From assembly GCA_023460535.1 (NCBI GenBank), contig JAEWPV010000018.1, forward strand, positions 1 to 64,000: a stretch of DNA of 64,000 nucleotides. Direction: 5' to 3'. The notes beneath the pieces are model-generated. The model ran no database searches, was not told the origin of the DNA, and saw only the letters and a program-made list of their open reading frames with translations. Of this stretch, positions 1 to 7,921 are shown one piece after another (within the stretch, counting starts at the first letter, position 1; the number at the start of each line of letters is the position of its first letter). The position numbers and the translations under genes were made by a program. The stretch comes from Bacillota bacterium (GTDB lineage Bacteria > Bacillota > Clostridia > Oscillospirales > Ruminococcaceae).

Positions 1-80
1 TTCCCAACAAAATTATACCATTGTGAGCTGGTCGTTTCTATATATTTTTGGAGTGACAAGACGAGTTTGCCATGCTCGTG

Positions 81-105
81 AACCCGCTTTATATCTGGGT
101 TTTTT
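81..105 (+). terminator. Rho-independent terminator of an upstream gene outside the window
   Basis: AACCC and GGGTT arms enclose an 11-base loop, followed directly by a run of T. A second small stem (ACGAG/CTCGT, 61-79) sits just before it. It probably ends a transcript entering from the left edge. Confidence 0.5.
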
Positions 106-151
106 CGGTTTTGCTCATGGCTATAATTAGTAACAAGAGGAGTGATAAACC

Positions 152-955
152 ATGGCTATCTTTCATGTCACGATGTATTCCAATACGCTTCGTCGCCTTA
201 CCGAGTTAACGGCGATCTTGCCGGTGGAAAAGAACAAAGGGTTGCCCCCAGAGCTGCAGACGCAAACGGAAGGTCCACTAAAAACGGTAATGCTGCTGCA
301 CGGCTTCTCGGGCACGCATACTGACTGGCTGTATGGCTCCCGTATTCAGCAGCTTGCCATGAAGCACCACATTGCGGTGCTTTGTCCCAGCGGCGAAAAC
401 AGCTTTTATGTGGATGACACACACAGAGACGCACTGTATGAGCAGTATCTCTGCGAGGTACTGGAATTTGCCCGCGACGTGTTTCCGTTAAGCAGCAAGA
501 AAGGGGACACCACAATCGGCGGTCTTTCTATGGGCGGCTACGGCGCCATGATCAACGGGCTCAAGCACCCGGAGCTGTTTGGCAACATCATTGCACTTTC
601 CTCCGCGCTGATTACCGATAAGCTGGCAGAGCAAACCGAGCAAAAGGATAACCCTATAGCGAGTGCGTCGTATTTTGATCACGTGTTCGGCAAGCCGGAT
701 ATCATTCTTGGCAGTGATCGCGATCCCAAGCATCAGGCAAAAATACTACTCAAAGAAAAAGCCGAGCTGCCGCGTATCTTTATGGCGTGCGGTACCGAGG
801 ACTTTTTGATTAACGAGAACAACAACTTCAGTGCCTTTTTGGACGAGGTCAAAATCCCGCACGTTTATGTCACCGCACCCGGAGTGCACGATTGGGCGTT
901 TTGGGACACCCACATCGAAAAGGGTCTGGACTGGGTGCTGACACAAAACAAGTAA
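152..955 (+). CDS. Esterase D/tributyrin esterase-like alpha/beta hydrolase
   Basis: A 267-residue cytoplasmic hydrolase of the alpha/beta fold, expected to cleave short-chain acyl esters such as acetylated sugars. The nucleophile elbow is GGLSMGG with Ser126. A plausible acid is Asp217 in CGTED, and His246 in PGVHDW completes the triad. The oxyanion strand is LLHGFSG near residue 50. The ATG has a clean AAGAGGAG site about 9 bases upstream and no signal peptide follows. The gene stands alone, converging on a second esterase through a shared terminator. The family resembles EstA and S-formylglutathione hydrolase relatives. The substrate cannot be read from sequence. Confidence 0.85.
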   Translation: MAIFHVTMYSNTLRRLTELTAILPVEKNKGLPPELQTQTEGPLKTVMLLHGFSGTHTDWLYGSRIQQLAMKHHIAVLCPSGENSFYVDDTHRDALYEQYLCEVLEFARDVFPLSSKKGDTTIGGLSMGGYGAMINGLKHPELFGNIIALSSALITDKLAEQTEQKDNPIASASYFDHVFGKPDIILGSDRDPKHQAKILLKEKAELPRIFMACGTEDFLINENNNFSAFLDEVKIPHVYVTAPGVHDWAFWDTHIEKGLDWVLTQNK

Positions 956-970
956 TTGAAAACATATGTA

Positions 971-1006
971 AAAAAACCTGGAACGCTCAGAAGTTCCAGG
1001 TTTTTT
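971..1006. terminator. Bidirectional terminator between convergent esterase genes
   Basis: An 8-bp perfect stem CCTGGAAC/GTTCCAGG has six A on its left and six T on its right, so it can stop transcription from both strands. It lies between the stop codons at 955 and 1037. Confidence 0.85.
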
Positions 1007-1036
1007 GTGTGTCTTATTGTGTTTTAGTTTAATCAA

Positions 1037-2620
1037 TTAAAGAGGACGAAACAGTGTGGGATATCCAAGCTCCGTGGTGTCCATATACGCACGTGTGGTG
1101 CGCTCGTCGCTATCCAACAGCATGCAATTGAGCTTTTCCAAAATAGCGGTTTCCTGTGGGGAAGCCGAGTGGATGGTCGTGCCCAGATCCAGTTGGGTAA
1201 ACAGCGTTTCGCAGCGGGGCCACTGTACCTCGGTGTTTTCGCCGTTGGGGCTGCCTGTTTTGATAAAGTTTACCCAGTATGCCATTAGCTGTGTGCCAAA
1301 CGCACGTTCTGCCTCATCCATGCCGGCCGGATTGATAATGCAAGGCTCGGTTCGTCCAAACAGATACGGCAGCTCGGAGGAATGGGTGCTGCCCAGTCGT
1401 TGTCCGCGCTCACCGGGATCGGGACGAGACTTGTAGTATACATAGGCGGCGACGCCTTTTTTTGCGCCCGCCACACCCAACCGGGCTGCGGATAGGAACA
1501 TCAGATCGCTTAGCAGTTTCAGCAGGCTTTTTAACGCCTCGCCGCTGCTCTGGTGTGGGTAATGGGCGAGAAGCTCGGGCGCTAAACCGGCGGGGAACAC
1601 CTTGTTGATATAGCGCTCGAACGCTTCGGAAGCAATCGCAATATCATGCGGCACTCCAAACGATCCGAACTCCTCTGTGGTAAAGCCCACAATAAAGTTC
1701 ATGGGGTTAAATCTGCCCGAAGAAAACAGTTCATAGGGGGAGTCGGGCAATACATAGCCGTCCACGCAGTAGTTGGGGGTATAGTGTGCCTGTTGGCTTG
1801 CCTCAATCAGATCGCAGCCGTCCACCTCGCGCAGCTCGGCAATGCTTTTGCAGCCCACGGTTTTTGCAAAGCTCGTTCCGTCCTGCTCCATCTCCGAGAG
1901 TGGTTTGGCATCCATCATACCGCCCATGAACGGGCAGCCGCTTTGCATAATAACTTGGTTGCACAACCCGGTAACCAGCGGCGACATCAGTAGACAGGAG
2001 GTACCCACAGAACCGCCCGATTGTCCACCAACGGTAATGCGCTCAGGGTCGCCGCCAAACTGTGCGGCGTTTTCCTGCAGCCAAACCAGTGCCTGACGCA
2101 TATCCAAAAGGGCGTAGTTGCCGCTGCTGCCGTAAGGTGCCTCGGCGGTCAGCTCGGGGTGACACAAAAATCCAAACAGACCCAAGCGGTAGTTGATGGT
2201 GACGACCATAACCCCCTGCTCTGCCAGACGTTCTCCTTCAAAGAAAGACGCCATTCCGGTTCCGGCTACCATACCGCCGCCGTGAATCCATACAAAGATC
2301 GGAAGCTTCTCGTTCGGGGCTTTGGCGGGTGTCCAGATGTTCAGATACAGGCAGTCCTCGCTGTCCATCTTAGCCGAAAGTTCAAAATCCTCACTGGGCC
2401 AGTGTGCCCTTCCGTCTGCCTGCAAAGCACCGCCGGAGAAGCGATCCGCCATGCGAACACCAAACCAGCGAGCCGGCGGCACAGGAGCCTTCCAGCGCTT
2501 ATCACCCAACGGCGGCGCCGCATAAGGAACCCCCCGGAATACCTTGAGGTCTCCTTCTGTTGTGCCCTGTAAAATGCCTTGCTTAACCGTTACGCGCGCC
2601 TTGTCAAATGTCTGATTCAA
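1037..2620 (-). CDS. Type B carboxylesterase (PnbA-like)
   Basis: A 527-residue carboxylesterase of the COesterase family, which hydrolyses carboxylic esters. The N-terminal FRGVPYAAPP and the EDCLYLNIWTP block are hallmark motifs. The oxyanion hole is HGGG at 113-116. The nucleophile is Ser201 in GGQSGGS, where the family usually has GESAG. His413 lies in GSTHSSELPYLFG. I place the start at TTG 2620, because AGAAAGGAG lies 8 bases upstream and family homology begins right after it. The reading frame stays open to 2719, but that extension is basic and has no ribosome site. No export signal is visible. Substrate unknown. Confidence 0.85.
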   Translation of the reverse strand: MNQTFDKARVTVKQGILQGTTEGDLKVFRGVPYAAPPLGDKRWKAPVPPARWFGVRMADRFSGGALQADGRAHWPSEDFELSAKMDSEDCLYLNIWTPAKAPNEKLPIFVWIHGGGMVAGTGMASFFEGERLAEQGVMVVTINYRLGLFGFLCHPELTAEAPYGSSGNYALLDMRQALVWLQENAAQFGGDPERITVGGQSGGSVGTSCLLMSPLVTGLCNQVIMQSGCPFMGGMMDAKPLSEMEQDGTSFAKTVGCKSIAELREVDGCDLIEASQQAHYTPNYCVDGYVLPDSPYELFSSGRFNPMNFIVGFTTEEFGSFGVPHDIAIASEAFERYINKVFPAGLAPELLAHYPHQSSGEALKSLLKLLSDLMFLSAARLGVAGAKKGVAAYVYYKSRPDPGERGQRLGSTHSSELPYLFGRTEPCIINPAGMDEAERAFGTQLMAYWVNFIKTGSPNGENTEVQWPRCETLFTQLDLGTTIHSASPQETAILEKLNCMLLDSDERTTRAYMDTTELGYPTLFRPL

Positions 2621-2883
2621 AAATGATGCTCCTTTCTCTATCTTAATACCCTCACTATACCGCACCGTGCGATTGGAAGCTTTTGTTTTACCGCGCTGTT
2701 TTTTTGTTTTTTTGCACACAAAAGCGCAACAGCTTGTTTTTAAAACATTTTCACGTTTTTTCTATGGTGCAGCTGCTATTAAATAGATATAATGGATACA
2801 ATGTAGCTTAAAATATGCCCTTATATGGATTGCCGTGGAAAAGTCCACGCGCAGAATATCGATAATCGAAAGGAAGACGAACG

Positions 2884-3303
2884 ATGCAGCTAACAGCAAA
2901 TTTATTAATGAAGCTTCATGTAACGCTTGGAGAAACCCAGTATGTTGGTGGGATGCCCGGACGTGAGCTGTGCATTATACCAATCACGGGCGGACAATTC
3001 GAAGGACCGTTGCTGCGGGGCAAAGTTTGCGCAGGGGGCGCCGACTGGAATACCCGAATCTCTGAGGAGCGCTCCCATGTATTTGCAAAATACTGGATTG
3101 AAACAGACGACGGTGTCATTATTAGTGTGCAGAATGAAGGCTATATCGATGCTTCAGCCAACGACAGAATCAAAACGGTTCCGCGCTTTGAAGTAAGCGA
3201 CGAAACCCCCTACGCCTTTTTGCTTTCGGGGGTATACGTTGGGGAACTGGCAGCGGGCAATGAGCCATACAGCGTGGACATTACCCTTTACCGTCTGGAT
3301 TAG
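2884..3303 (+). CDS. DUF3237 family protein
   Basis: A 139-residue protein matching the DUF3237/UPF0311 family: the GGQFEGPLLRGKV block and the GGADWNTRI block are both recognisable, followed by a predicted all-beta barrel. Members are small cytoplasmic proteins of unknown biochemical role. The start ATG follows GAAAGGAAGACGAACG. The gene is monocistronic, with a TATAAT box at 2788-2793 but no good -35 sequence. It is immediately followed by the multi-hairpin elements at 3313-3476. Function not assigned. Confidence 0.75.
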   Translation: MQLTANLLMKLHVTLGETQYVGGMPGRELCIIPITGGQFEGPLLRGKVCAGGADWNTRISEERSHVFAKYWIETDDGVIISVQNEGYIDASANDRIKTVPRFEVSDETPYAFLLSGVYVGELAAGNEPYSVDITLYRLD

Positions 3304-3312
3304 CAGAGCATA

Positions 3313-3395
3313 TATAGTCAATAAACTTGAAAACAGTCCCTGTTTTCAAGCGGCAGGAACCTGCCGCACGCCTAATGGCGAGTTTATTGACTATA
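3313..3395. repeat. Nested multi-hairpin element, copy 1
   Basis: A perfect 15-bp inverted repeat (TATAGTCAATAAACT at 3313-3327 and its complement at 3381-3395) encloses three consecutive hairpins. These are TTGAAAACAG/CTGTTTTCAA (3327-3349), GCGGCAGG/CCTGCCGC (3350-3367) and CGCC/GGCG (3369-3380). Nearly every base is paired, giving a cloverleaf-like fold on either strand. There is no T tract, so it is not a simple terminator. It may be a REP/MITE-like element or a structured RNA. Confidence 0.8.
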
Positions 3396-3397
3396 GA

Positions 3398-3476
3398 CTC
3401 CACAAACCGCCCACATTTGTGGACGCCGCACGCTTTCCGTGCGCTTCAAAACGGGTTCGTTTTGAAGTTTGTTGAG
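3398..3476. repeat. Nested multi-hairpin element, copy 2
   Basis: This directly follows copy 1 with the same architecture but different sequence. An outer stem (CTCCACAAAC with GTTTGTTGAG, one mismatch) encloses three hairpins: CCACAAA/TTTGTGG or the alternative CCACA/TGTGG (3400-3422), CGCACG/CGTGCG (3427-3443) and a 10-bp stem CTTCAAAACG/CGTTTTGAAG (3444-3467). It contains no coding sequence. Confidence 0.7.
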
Positions 3477-3563
3477 CATAACGCCCTGACTAGTTAGCCG
3501 GATAATGCGAACAGTAAAGACCAAGGCGCTCATTCACATAAGAGCGATAAGCTTAAACAACAC

Positions 3564-3596
3564 AACAGCCCCACGAACAAGGCTCGTGGGGCTGTT
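3564..3596 (-). terminator. Terminator of the NifX-like gene
   Basis: A 13-bp perfect stem AACAGCCCCACGA/TCGTGGGGCTGTT with a 7-base loop lies 30 bases past the stop codon at 3627. On the minus strand it is followed by the T-rich GTGTTGTTTA. Confidence 0.7.
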
Positions 3597-3626
3597 CACT
3601 GTTATGCTGTTTATGGGGTATCTTGC

Positions 3627-4019
3627 TTACTGGTGATTATGGTTGTCGCAATTGTGCTCCCCGCAAGCCCCGTCATGGTGCTCGCCGTGGTGATTGCAGG
3701 TAATCTCGGGGTTGTAATTCAGCTTGTTAGCTAGAAATGCCTCTACAGCCTCATCGGCGTTGCCCGATACGCCGCCGTACAACGCAATCCCCGCCTCGGA
3801 TAATGCGAGCTTTGCGCCGCCGCCGATTCCGCCGCAGATCAAAACAGTAACCTCCAACTTTTTCAGAATATCAGCCAGCGCGCCGTGGCCGCTTCCGTTT
3901 GTATTAACTGTTGTCATGAGCTTGACTTCACCGTCAGCCACATCATATATCTTAAACTTCTCCGTGTGACCGAAATGCTGAAAAACCTGATCGTTTTCTA
4001 AAGTTACCGCAATTCTCAT
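3627..4019 (-). CDS. NifX/NafY-type dinitrogenase iron-molybdenum cofactor domain protein
   Basis: A 130-residue protein starting MRIAVTLEND. It has the family's HFGH motif early and an ICGGIGGGA glycine loop in the middle, and it ends in a His/Cys-rich tail (HHGEHHD, CGEHNCDNHNH) likely to bind metal. Such domains bind iron-sulfur or Fe-Mo cluster precursors in NifB/NifX-like proteins. Here no nitrogenase genes are nearby, so a general iron-sulfur or metal-handling role is more likely. The ATG at 4019 is chosen because the family starts there and GAGAGGG lies upstream. It is probably cotranscribed with the DUF134 gene 140 bases upstream, a pairing common in Clostridia and archaea. Confidence 0.8.
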   Translation of the reverse strand: MRIAVTLENDQVFQHFGHTEKFKIYDVADGEVKLMTTVNTNGSGHGALADILKKLEVTVLICGGIGGGAKLALSEAGIALYGGVSGNADEAVEAFLANKLNYNPEITCNHHGEHHDGACGEHNCDNHNHQ

Positions 4020-4159
4020 GCCGTTATCCCTCTCATTCTTTTCGTTGTTACGCGGATTGGATGGTGTTTGCTTGGGCAATGACCTGCGTGCAAAGTCAAA
4101 TCAATAGCACCCGCCCCGAACTAATAAACAATAGGCGCACGCATGGCTTAACCTGTGCG

Positions 4160-4513
4160 CTATTCCGGTTGCCTGTGGCATCTCTTTTTATGGCAGTGCC
4201 CGCACGCATGATGATCTCCATCACACAGAATATAGTCGCCCCCGTGTATGGAAAGCTCCAGACCGTTTACCAGACATTGCGCAAGCTTCATCCGCGCGCT
4301 GCTGTAAATAGCCTGCGCAGTCGTGCGCGCAACGCCCATACTTTCCGCACACTGCTCCTGGCTAAGCCCCTCCAGGTCAATCAGACGTATGGTTTCATAT
4401 TCATCCACAGACATAGCCACAACGCTGCGTTCCATTTCTTTGCTGTCCAAAGGTCCAAAGCTTTGGTTTACAGGCATACGGCAGACGTGCCGCCATTTTC
4501 TCGGTCTTGGTAT
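4160..4513 (-). CDS. DUF134/UPF0251 helix-turn-helix protein, apparent ATA start
   Basis: A 117-residue DUF134 protein. It has PRPRKWRHVCRMP at the N-terminus, a sigma70-region-4-like helix-turn-helix (LSQEQCAESMGVARTTAQ) at about 50-80, and a Cys/His-rich tail (CDGDHHACGHCHKKRCH). Members are presumed DNA-binding metal or cluster sensors. In the family Met directly precedes the PRPRK block. Here that codon is ATA (4513-4511), with AAGGAGG at a proper 8-base distance. The only in-frame ATG, at 4555, lies inside a palindromic operator upstream of that ribosome site. ATA therefore seems the functional start, or an ATG that has mutated. The gene likely heads an operon with the NifX-like gene. 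Confidence 0.75.
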   Translation of the reverse strand: MPRPRKWRHVCRMPVNQSFGPLDSKEMERSVVAMSVDEYETIRLIDLEGLSQEQCAESMGVARTTAQAIYSSARMKLAQCLVNGLELSIHGGDYILCDGDHHACGHCHKKRCHRQPE

Positions 4514-4540
4514 CGATACCCCCTCCTTACAAAGCACTAA

Positions 4541-4556
4541 AATGGCATATGCCATT
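4541..4556. promoter_or_regulatory. Perfect 16-bp palindromic operator
   Basis: AATGGCATATGCCATT is a perfect palindrome lying a few bases downstream of the predicted transcription start of the DUF134 operon. A related copy overlaps the -35 box at 4582-4597. This is the arrangement expected for a repressor site, perhaps for the DUF134 protein itself (inference). Confidence 0.6.
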
Positions 4557-4567
4557 TACTGATTATA

Positions 4568-4597
4568 AGAATATCACTGTTTATGGCATATGTCAAT
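4568..4597 (-). promoter_or_regulatory. Sigma-A-like promoter of the DUF134 operon with a second operator copy
   Basis: On the minus strand TTGACA (4596-4591), a 17-bp spacer and TATTCT (4573-4568) form a good promoter. The -35 box is embedded in TATGGCATATGTCAAT, which matches the downstream palindrome at 13 of 16 bases. Confidence 0.6.
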
Positions 4598-4677
4598 AAC
4601 TTATTATTCAGAATCAGTAATCGATAGTCCTTCACGGAGTTCCGTTGTCTGAAAACAGGTTGTTACACCATGCCACC

Positions 4678-4713
4678 AAAAAAAGGAAGCCGATTTCTCT
4701 ATCGACTCCCTTT
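4678..4713 (-). terminator. Terminator of the aldo/keto reductase operon
   Basis: On the minus strand a 13-bp stem with two G-T pairs (AAAGGGAGTCGAT/ATCGGCTTCCTTT) runs into seven T. It sits about 130 bases past the stop codon at 4842. Confidence 0.7.
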
Positions 4714-4841
4714 TATTTGGAACTATAAGTGCCGAAGCAGAAGCGGGCAAGCTCCACAGAGCGATTCGGATGTACTTCAAGGAATGAAATTACCCCTGAA
4801 CGTTACCGCTTCTGTGGTTGCCCCACGACCATTCTAACCGT

Positions 4842-5789
4842 TTACCGCAGCGCGTCTTCAATTTCCTCCAGCACAGCCGATGAAAGGATATAGCCTGACG
4901 CCTTTACGTTCTCCACTACCTGTTCCGGTCTGCTTGCGCCGATGAGCGCGCTGGAAATGTTGGGCAGGCGAAGCACCCACGCAAGTGCGAGCTGAGCCAT
5001 GGGGATGCCGAGTTTGTCGGCAATCGCACAAAGCTTGTTCACCTTATCAAAGGTGGTTTCATTTAGTAACCCCTTGATGAAGTAGTTCATCTTGTCGTTG
5101 GCAGCCCGGCTGTCACGCGGGATGTCATGAAGGCTTTTGTACTTACCGGTCAGCAAACCCTGCGCGAGGGGAGAGAACACCACCTGGCCGATGCCGTTTC
5201 GCTCGCTAACGGGGATGACCTCCTCTTCGATTGTTCGGTTTAACATGCTGTACTGCGGTTGGTTTACCACAAAGCGGTTTATCAGGTTCTTGTCGGCAAT
5301 ACGCATCGCTTCCTCGATCTGAACGGCAGACCATTCGCTGATGCCAGCGTACAGAATCTTACCCTGCGAAATCAAATCGTCAAACGCTCTCAGCGTTTCC
5401 TCAACCGGTGTTTCGGGGTCATAGCGGTGGCAATACAAAATATCCACATAGTCCTGCTTTAACCGTTTCAGGCTGGCATGCGCGGATTCCATGACATGTT
5501 TTCTCGATAAGCCCCGGTCATTGGGCCCTTCGCCCATGGGGAAGTATACTTTGGTTGCCAGAACATACGAGGTCCGCTCATACTTGCCCAATGCCTCGCC
5601 TACAACCTTCTCGGCTTCGCCCCGATTGTATACATCGGCGGTATCAAAAAAGTTGACCCCAAGCTCGTACGCCTTGTCGATGGTCTTAATCGAGGTGGCG
5701 TTTTCCACAGCATTGCCATACGTCAGCCAGCTTCCCAGGCTGATTTCGCTTACCTTAAGTCCGGTGTTGCCCATTCGTCTGTATTGCAT
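4842..5789 (-). CDS. Aldo/keto reductase (voltage-gated K+ channel beta-subunit type)
   Basis: A 315-residue NADPH-dependent oxidoreductase of the AKR superfamily reducing aldehydes or ketones. The catalytic tetrad is present: Asp49 and Tyr54 (FFDTADVY), Lys80 (LATK) and His121 (YCHRYD). The C-terminal IGASRPEQVVENV stretch contacts NADPH in the family. It is closest in pattern to the Kv-beta/YghZ branch. It is the last of three tandem AKR genes on the minus strand, with only 23 bases between it and the next one, so it is surely cotranscribed. The ATG follows AGGAGGG. The substrate cannot be deduced. Confidence 0.9.
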   Translation of the reverse strand: MQYRRMGNTGLKVSEISLGSWLTYGNAVENATSIKTIDKAYELGVNFFDTADVYNRGEAEKVVGEALGKYERTSYVLATKVYFPMGEGPNDRGLSRKHVMESAHASLKRLKQDYVDILYCHRYDPETPVEETLRAFDDLISQGKILYAGISEWSAVQIEEAMRIADKNLINRFVVNQPQYSMLNRTIEEEVIPVSERNGIGQVVFSPLAQGLLTGKYKSLHDIPRDSRAANDKMNYFIKGLLNETTFDKVNKLCAIADKLGIPMAQLALAWVLRLPNISSALIGASRPEQVVENVKASGYILSSAVLEEIEDALR

Positions 5790-5812
5790 AATTGTAGCCC
5801 TCCTGTTATTTA

Positions 5813-6781
5813 TTATCGGTTATATCCAAAGCGCGTGCCCGCAAGCGAAGTCCACACGGTGTCACACGCCGTCAATACCTCAGTACTCAGCGCATCCCCT
5901 TCTAGCGAAGCGATGTTCTGCTCAAGCTGCGTCAGCTTGCTTACTCCGCTGATGATGCTGGTCACACTCGGGTGGCTTTGGCACCATTTCAGGGCAAGCT
6001 GCAGGATGCTCATGTTGTGCGCCGTCGCTATTTCGGTCAGTTTTTCCACGGCGGCAAAGTTTTCTTGTGACCAATACCGTTTATAGTACATCTCGTTGCT
6101 CGAAAAACGGGTACCCTCCGCAGGCTTGCCCGGCTTGTGCTTGCCGGCTAAAAGCCCGCCCGCAATGGGGTTGTACACCGCCATTCCAAGCCTGTGCGCC
6201 TGCAAAAAGGGGATTAGCTCAGTTTCGATGCCGCGCGTAATCGCGTTGTATACGTTCTGGGTGATCACCGGCGCGATATAACCCCGTTTATCGCAAACTG
6301 CAAACATATCGGCAATCTGCCACGCGGCAAAGTTGCTCACGCCGATATACCGTATTTTCCCCGCCTTCACAAGACCGGTCATCGTCTCCAACGTTTCCTC
6401 AATATCGGTCTCATAATCGGGCGCATGCAGGTAGTACAGGTCAATATAATCGGTATTCAGGCGGTTTAAACTGGCATCCACCGCAGCCAGGATGTTGCGG
6501 CGGGAAAGCCCCTTGTCGTTGAGCTTGTCACCCATCTGCCCAAAGACCTTTGTGGCTAGAATAATCTCATCCCGCCGATTTTTCAGTCCCTTTCCCACAA
6601 TGCGCTCACTTTCACCCTGATTGTAAACGTTTGCGGTGTCCCAGAAATTTACACCGTGTTCAAAGGCATAATCCATGATGGCAAGGCTGTCGGCTTCGCC
6701 GGTCTGCCCGCCAAACATCATTGTGCCAAGGCTAAGCCCCGATACCCTCAGGCTTGTTCCCGGCAGATTCTTATAGTTCAT
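5813..6781 (-). CDS. Aldo/keto reductase
   Basis: A 322-residue AKR with the tetrad Asp48, Tyr53 (FWDTANVY), Lys78 (LATKVF) and His119 (LHAPDYET). It is the middle gene of three AKR paralogs. All three keep an LSLGT or similar strand at the N-terminus and the nicotinamide-binding ISGVSK block at the C-terminus, so all look active. Of the two possible ATGs I prefer the one at 6781, because AAAAAAGGA abuts the other (6793) with no spacing. The three genes differ enough that they are old duplicates, not a recent array. Confidence 0.88.
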   Translation of the reverse strand: MNYKNLPGTSLRVSGLSLGTMMFGGQTGEADSLAIMDYAFEHGVNFWDTANVYNQGESERIVGKGLKNRRDEIILATKVFGQMGDKLNDKGLSRRNILAAVDASLNRLNTDYIDLYYLHAPDYETDIEETLETMTGLVKAGKIRYIGVSNFAAWQIADMFAVCDKRGYIAPVITQNVYNAITRGIETELIPFLQAHRLGMAVYNPIAGGLLAGKHKPGKPAEGTRFSSNEMYYKRYWSQENFAAVEKLTEIATAHNMSILQLALKWCQSHPSVTSIISGVSKLTQLEQNIASLEGDALSTEVLTACDTVWTSLAGTRFGYNR

Positions 6782-6811
6782 AGCTGTTACCATTCCTTTT
6801 TTGAACTTGCC

Positions 6812-7804
6812 TTACCATGCGTACGCTTCCGGCGCGGCTCCGCCGGGGCCGGGGAATATCTCGTCAAGCTTGCTAAGCACATCGTCGCTCAACACAATCT
6901 CCACCGCACGAAGCGAATTCTCAAACTGCTCCAGGGTTCTCGGCCCAATGATGGGTGCTGTCACAGCGGGGTTGGAAAGCAGCCACGCCAACGCTACATT
7001 GGATTCGCTCTCTCCAAGCTCCTTGCACAGCGCCGCATATGCCTCAAGCTGCGCTCGCTGCGAGCCCGTCAGGTTCTTCGCAGCATCTGCCGCCCGTACG
7101 CTACCGGCAACCGGCGTAAGCGCATTGCCGCTTAATAAGCCGCCGCCCAGCGGGCTCCACGGGATCACGCCAAGGCCAAGTTCCTGCGCCGCGGGCAGAA
7201 CCTCCAGCTCAGGCAGTCTGCACACCAAGCTGTACTTGTGCTGCTCGCTCACAAGCCCCAAAAAATTGCGTTTATCGGCCATTGCCTGCGCGTACGCGAG
7301 ATGACGCGCGCCAAAGTTACTTGAGCCGGCATAGTAAATTTTCCCCTGATTGACCAGAGCCTCAAAGGCACCCCAAACTTCCTCCCACGGGGCATGCCGA
7401 TCAATGTGATGCATCTGGTACAGCTCCACATGGTCGGTCTGCAGCCGCTTTAATGAGCCTTCTAAATGTCTGCGAATCTTATAGGCGGAAAGCCCGCGGG
7501 GTCCGTTCGGTCCGTCGTTTTCGTCGTTCATGTCGCCGTAAACCTTTGTGGCAAGCACCACCTTTTCTCGTCTGCCGCCGCCCTGCGCAAACCAGCGCCC
7601 CATAATTTCCTCCGTCCAGCCGCTGTGTCCGTTGTTCGGGTTGCCGTAAACATTTGCCGTATCAAAGAAATTCACGCCCGAATCAAGCGCCTTATCCATA
7701 ATAGCAAATGCCTCTTTTTCGTCCGTGCGCGGTCCAAAGTTCATTGTGCCCAGGCATAGGCGGCTTACCTTTAAACCGGTTCTTCCCAAATAAGTGTATT
7801 GCAT
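6812..7804 (-). CDS. Aldo/keto reductase (first gene of the AKR operon)
   Basis: A 330-residue AKR with Asp48, Tyr53 (FFDTANVYG), Lys87 (LATKVYG) and His132 (MHHIDRH). The inserted GNPNNGHSGWTEE loop is typical of the AKR11/YajO-like branch. The start ATG at 7804 has AGGAGG 7 bases upstream; another ATG two codons earlier is too close to it. The gene is transcribed from the MerR-type promoter at 7857-7887, divergent from the regulator gene. It is predicted to act on reactive aldehydes, inferred from the AdhR-like regulator. Confidence 0.9.
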   Translation of the reverse strand: MQYTYLGRTGLKVSRLCLGTMNFGPRTDEKEAFAIMDKALDSGVNFFDTANVYGNPNNGHSGWTEEIMGRWFAQGGGRREKVVLATKVYGDMNDENDGPNGPRGLSAYKIRRHLEGSLKRLQTDHVELYQMHHIDRHAPWEEVWGAFEALVNQGKIYYAGSSNFGARHLAYAQAMADKRNFLGLVSEQHKYSLVCRLPELEVLPAAQELGLGVIPWSPLGGGLLSGNALTPVAGSVRAADAAKNLTGSQRAQLEAYAALCKELGESESNVALAWLLSNPAVTAPIIGPRTLEQFENSLRAVEIVLSDDVLSKLDEIFPGPGGAAPEAYAW

Positions 7805-7856
7805 GTTCATTCCTCCTAAAAGTTCTTGACATCGACCGGAGAGATGCTATACGATA

Positions 7857-7887
7857 ATCATAAACCTTAACGTCAACTCTAAGTCAA
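7857..7887 (-). promoter_or_regulatory. MerR-type promoter with 19-bp spacer and operator dyad
   Basis: Reading on the minus strand, TTGACT (7887-7882), exactly 19 bp, then TATGAT (7862-7857). Such overlong spacers are the mark of MerR-activated promoters. The imperfect dyad CTTAGAG-TTGA-CGTTAAG (7883-7866) fills the spacer, where a MerR dimer binds. It drives the three AKR genes. Confidence 0.8.
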
Positions 7888-7921
7888 GAGCAAATTACAA
7901 ACCAAGCGGAGGTGCCCGGGG

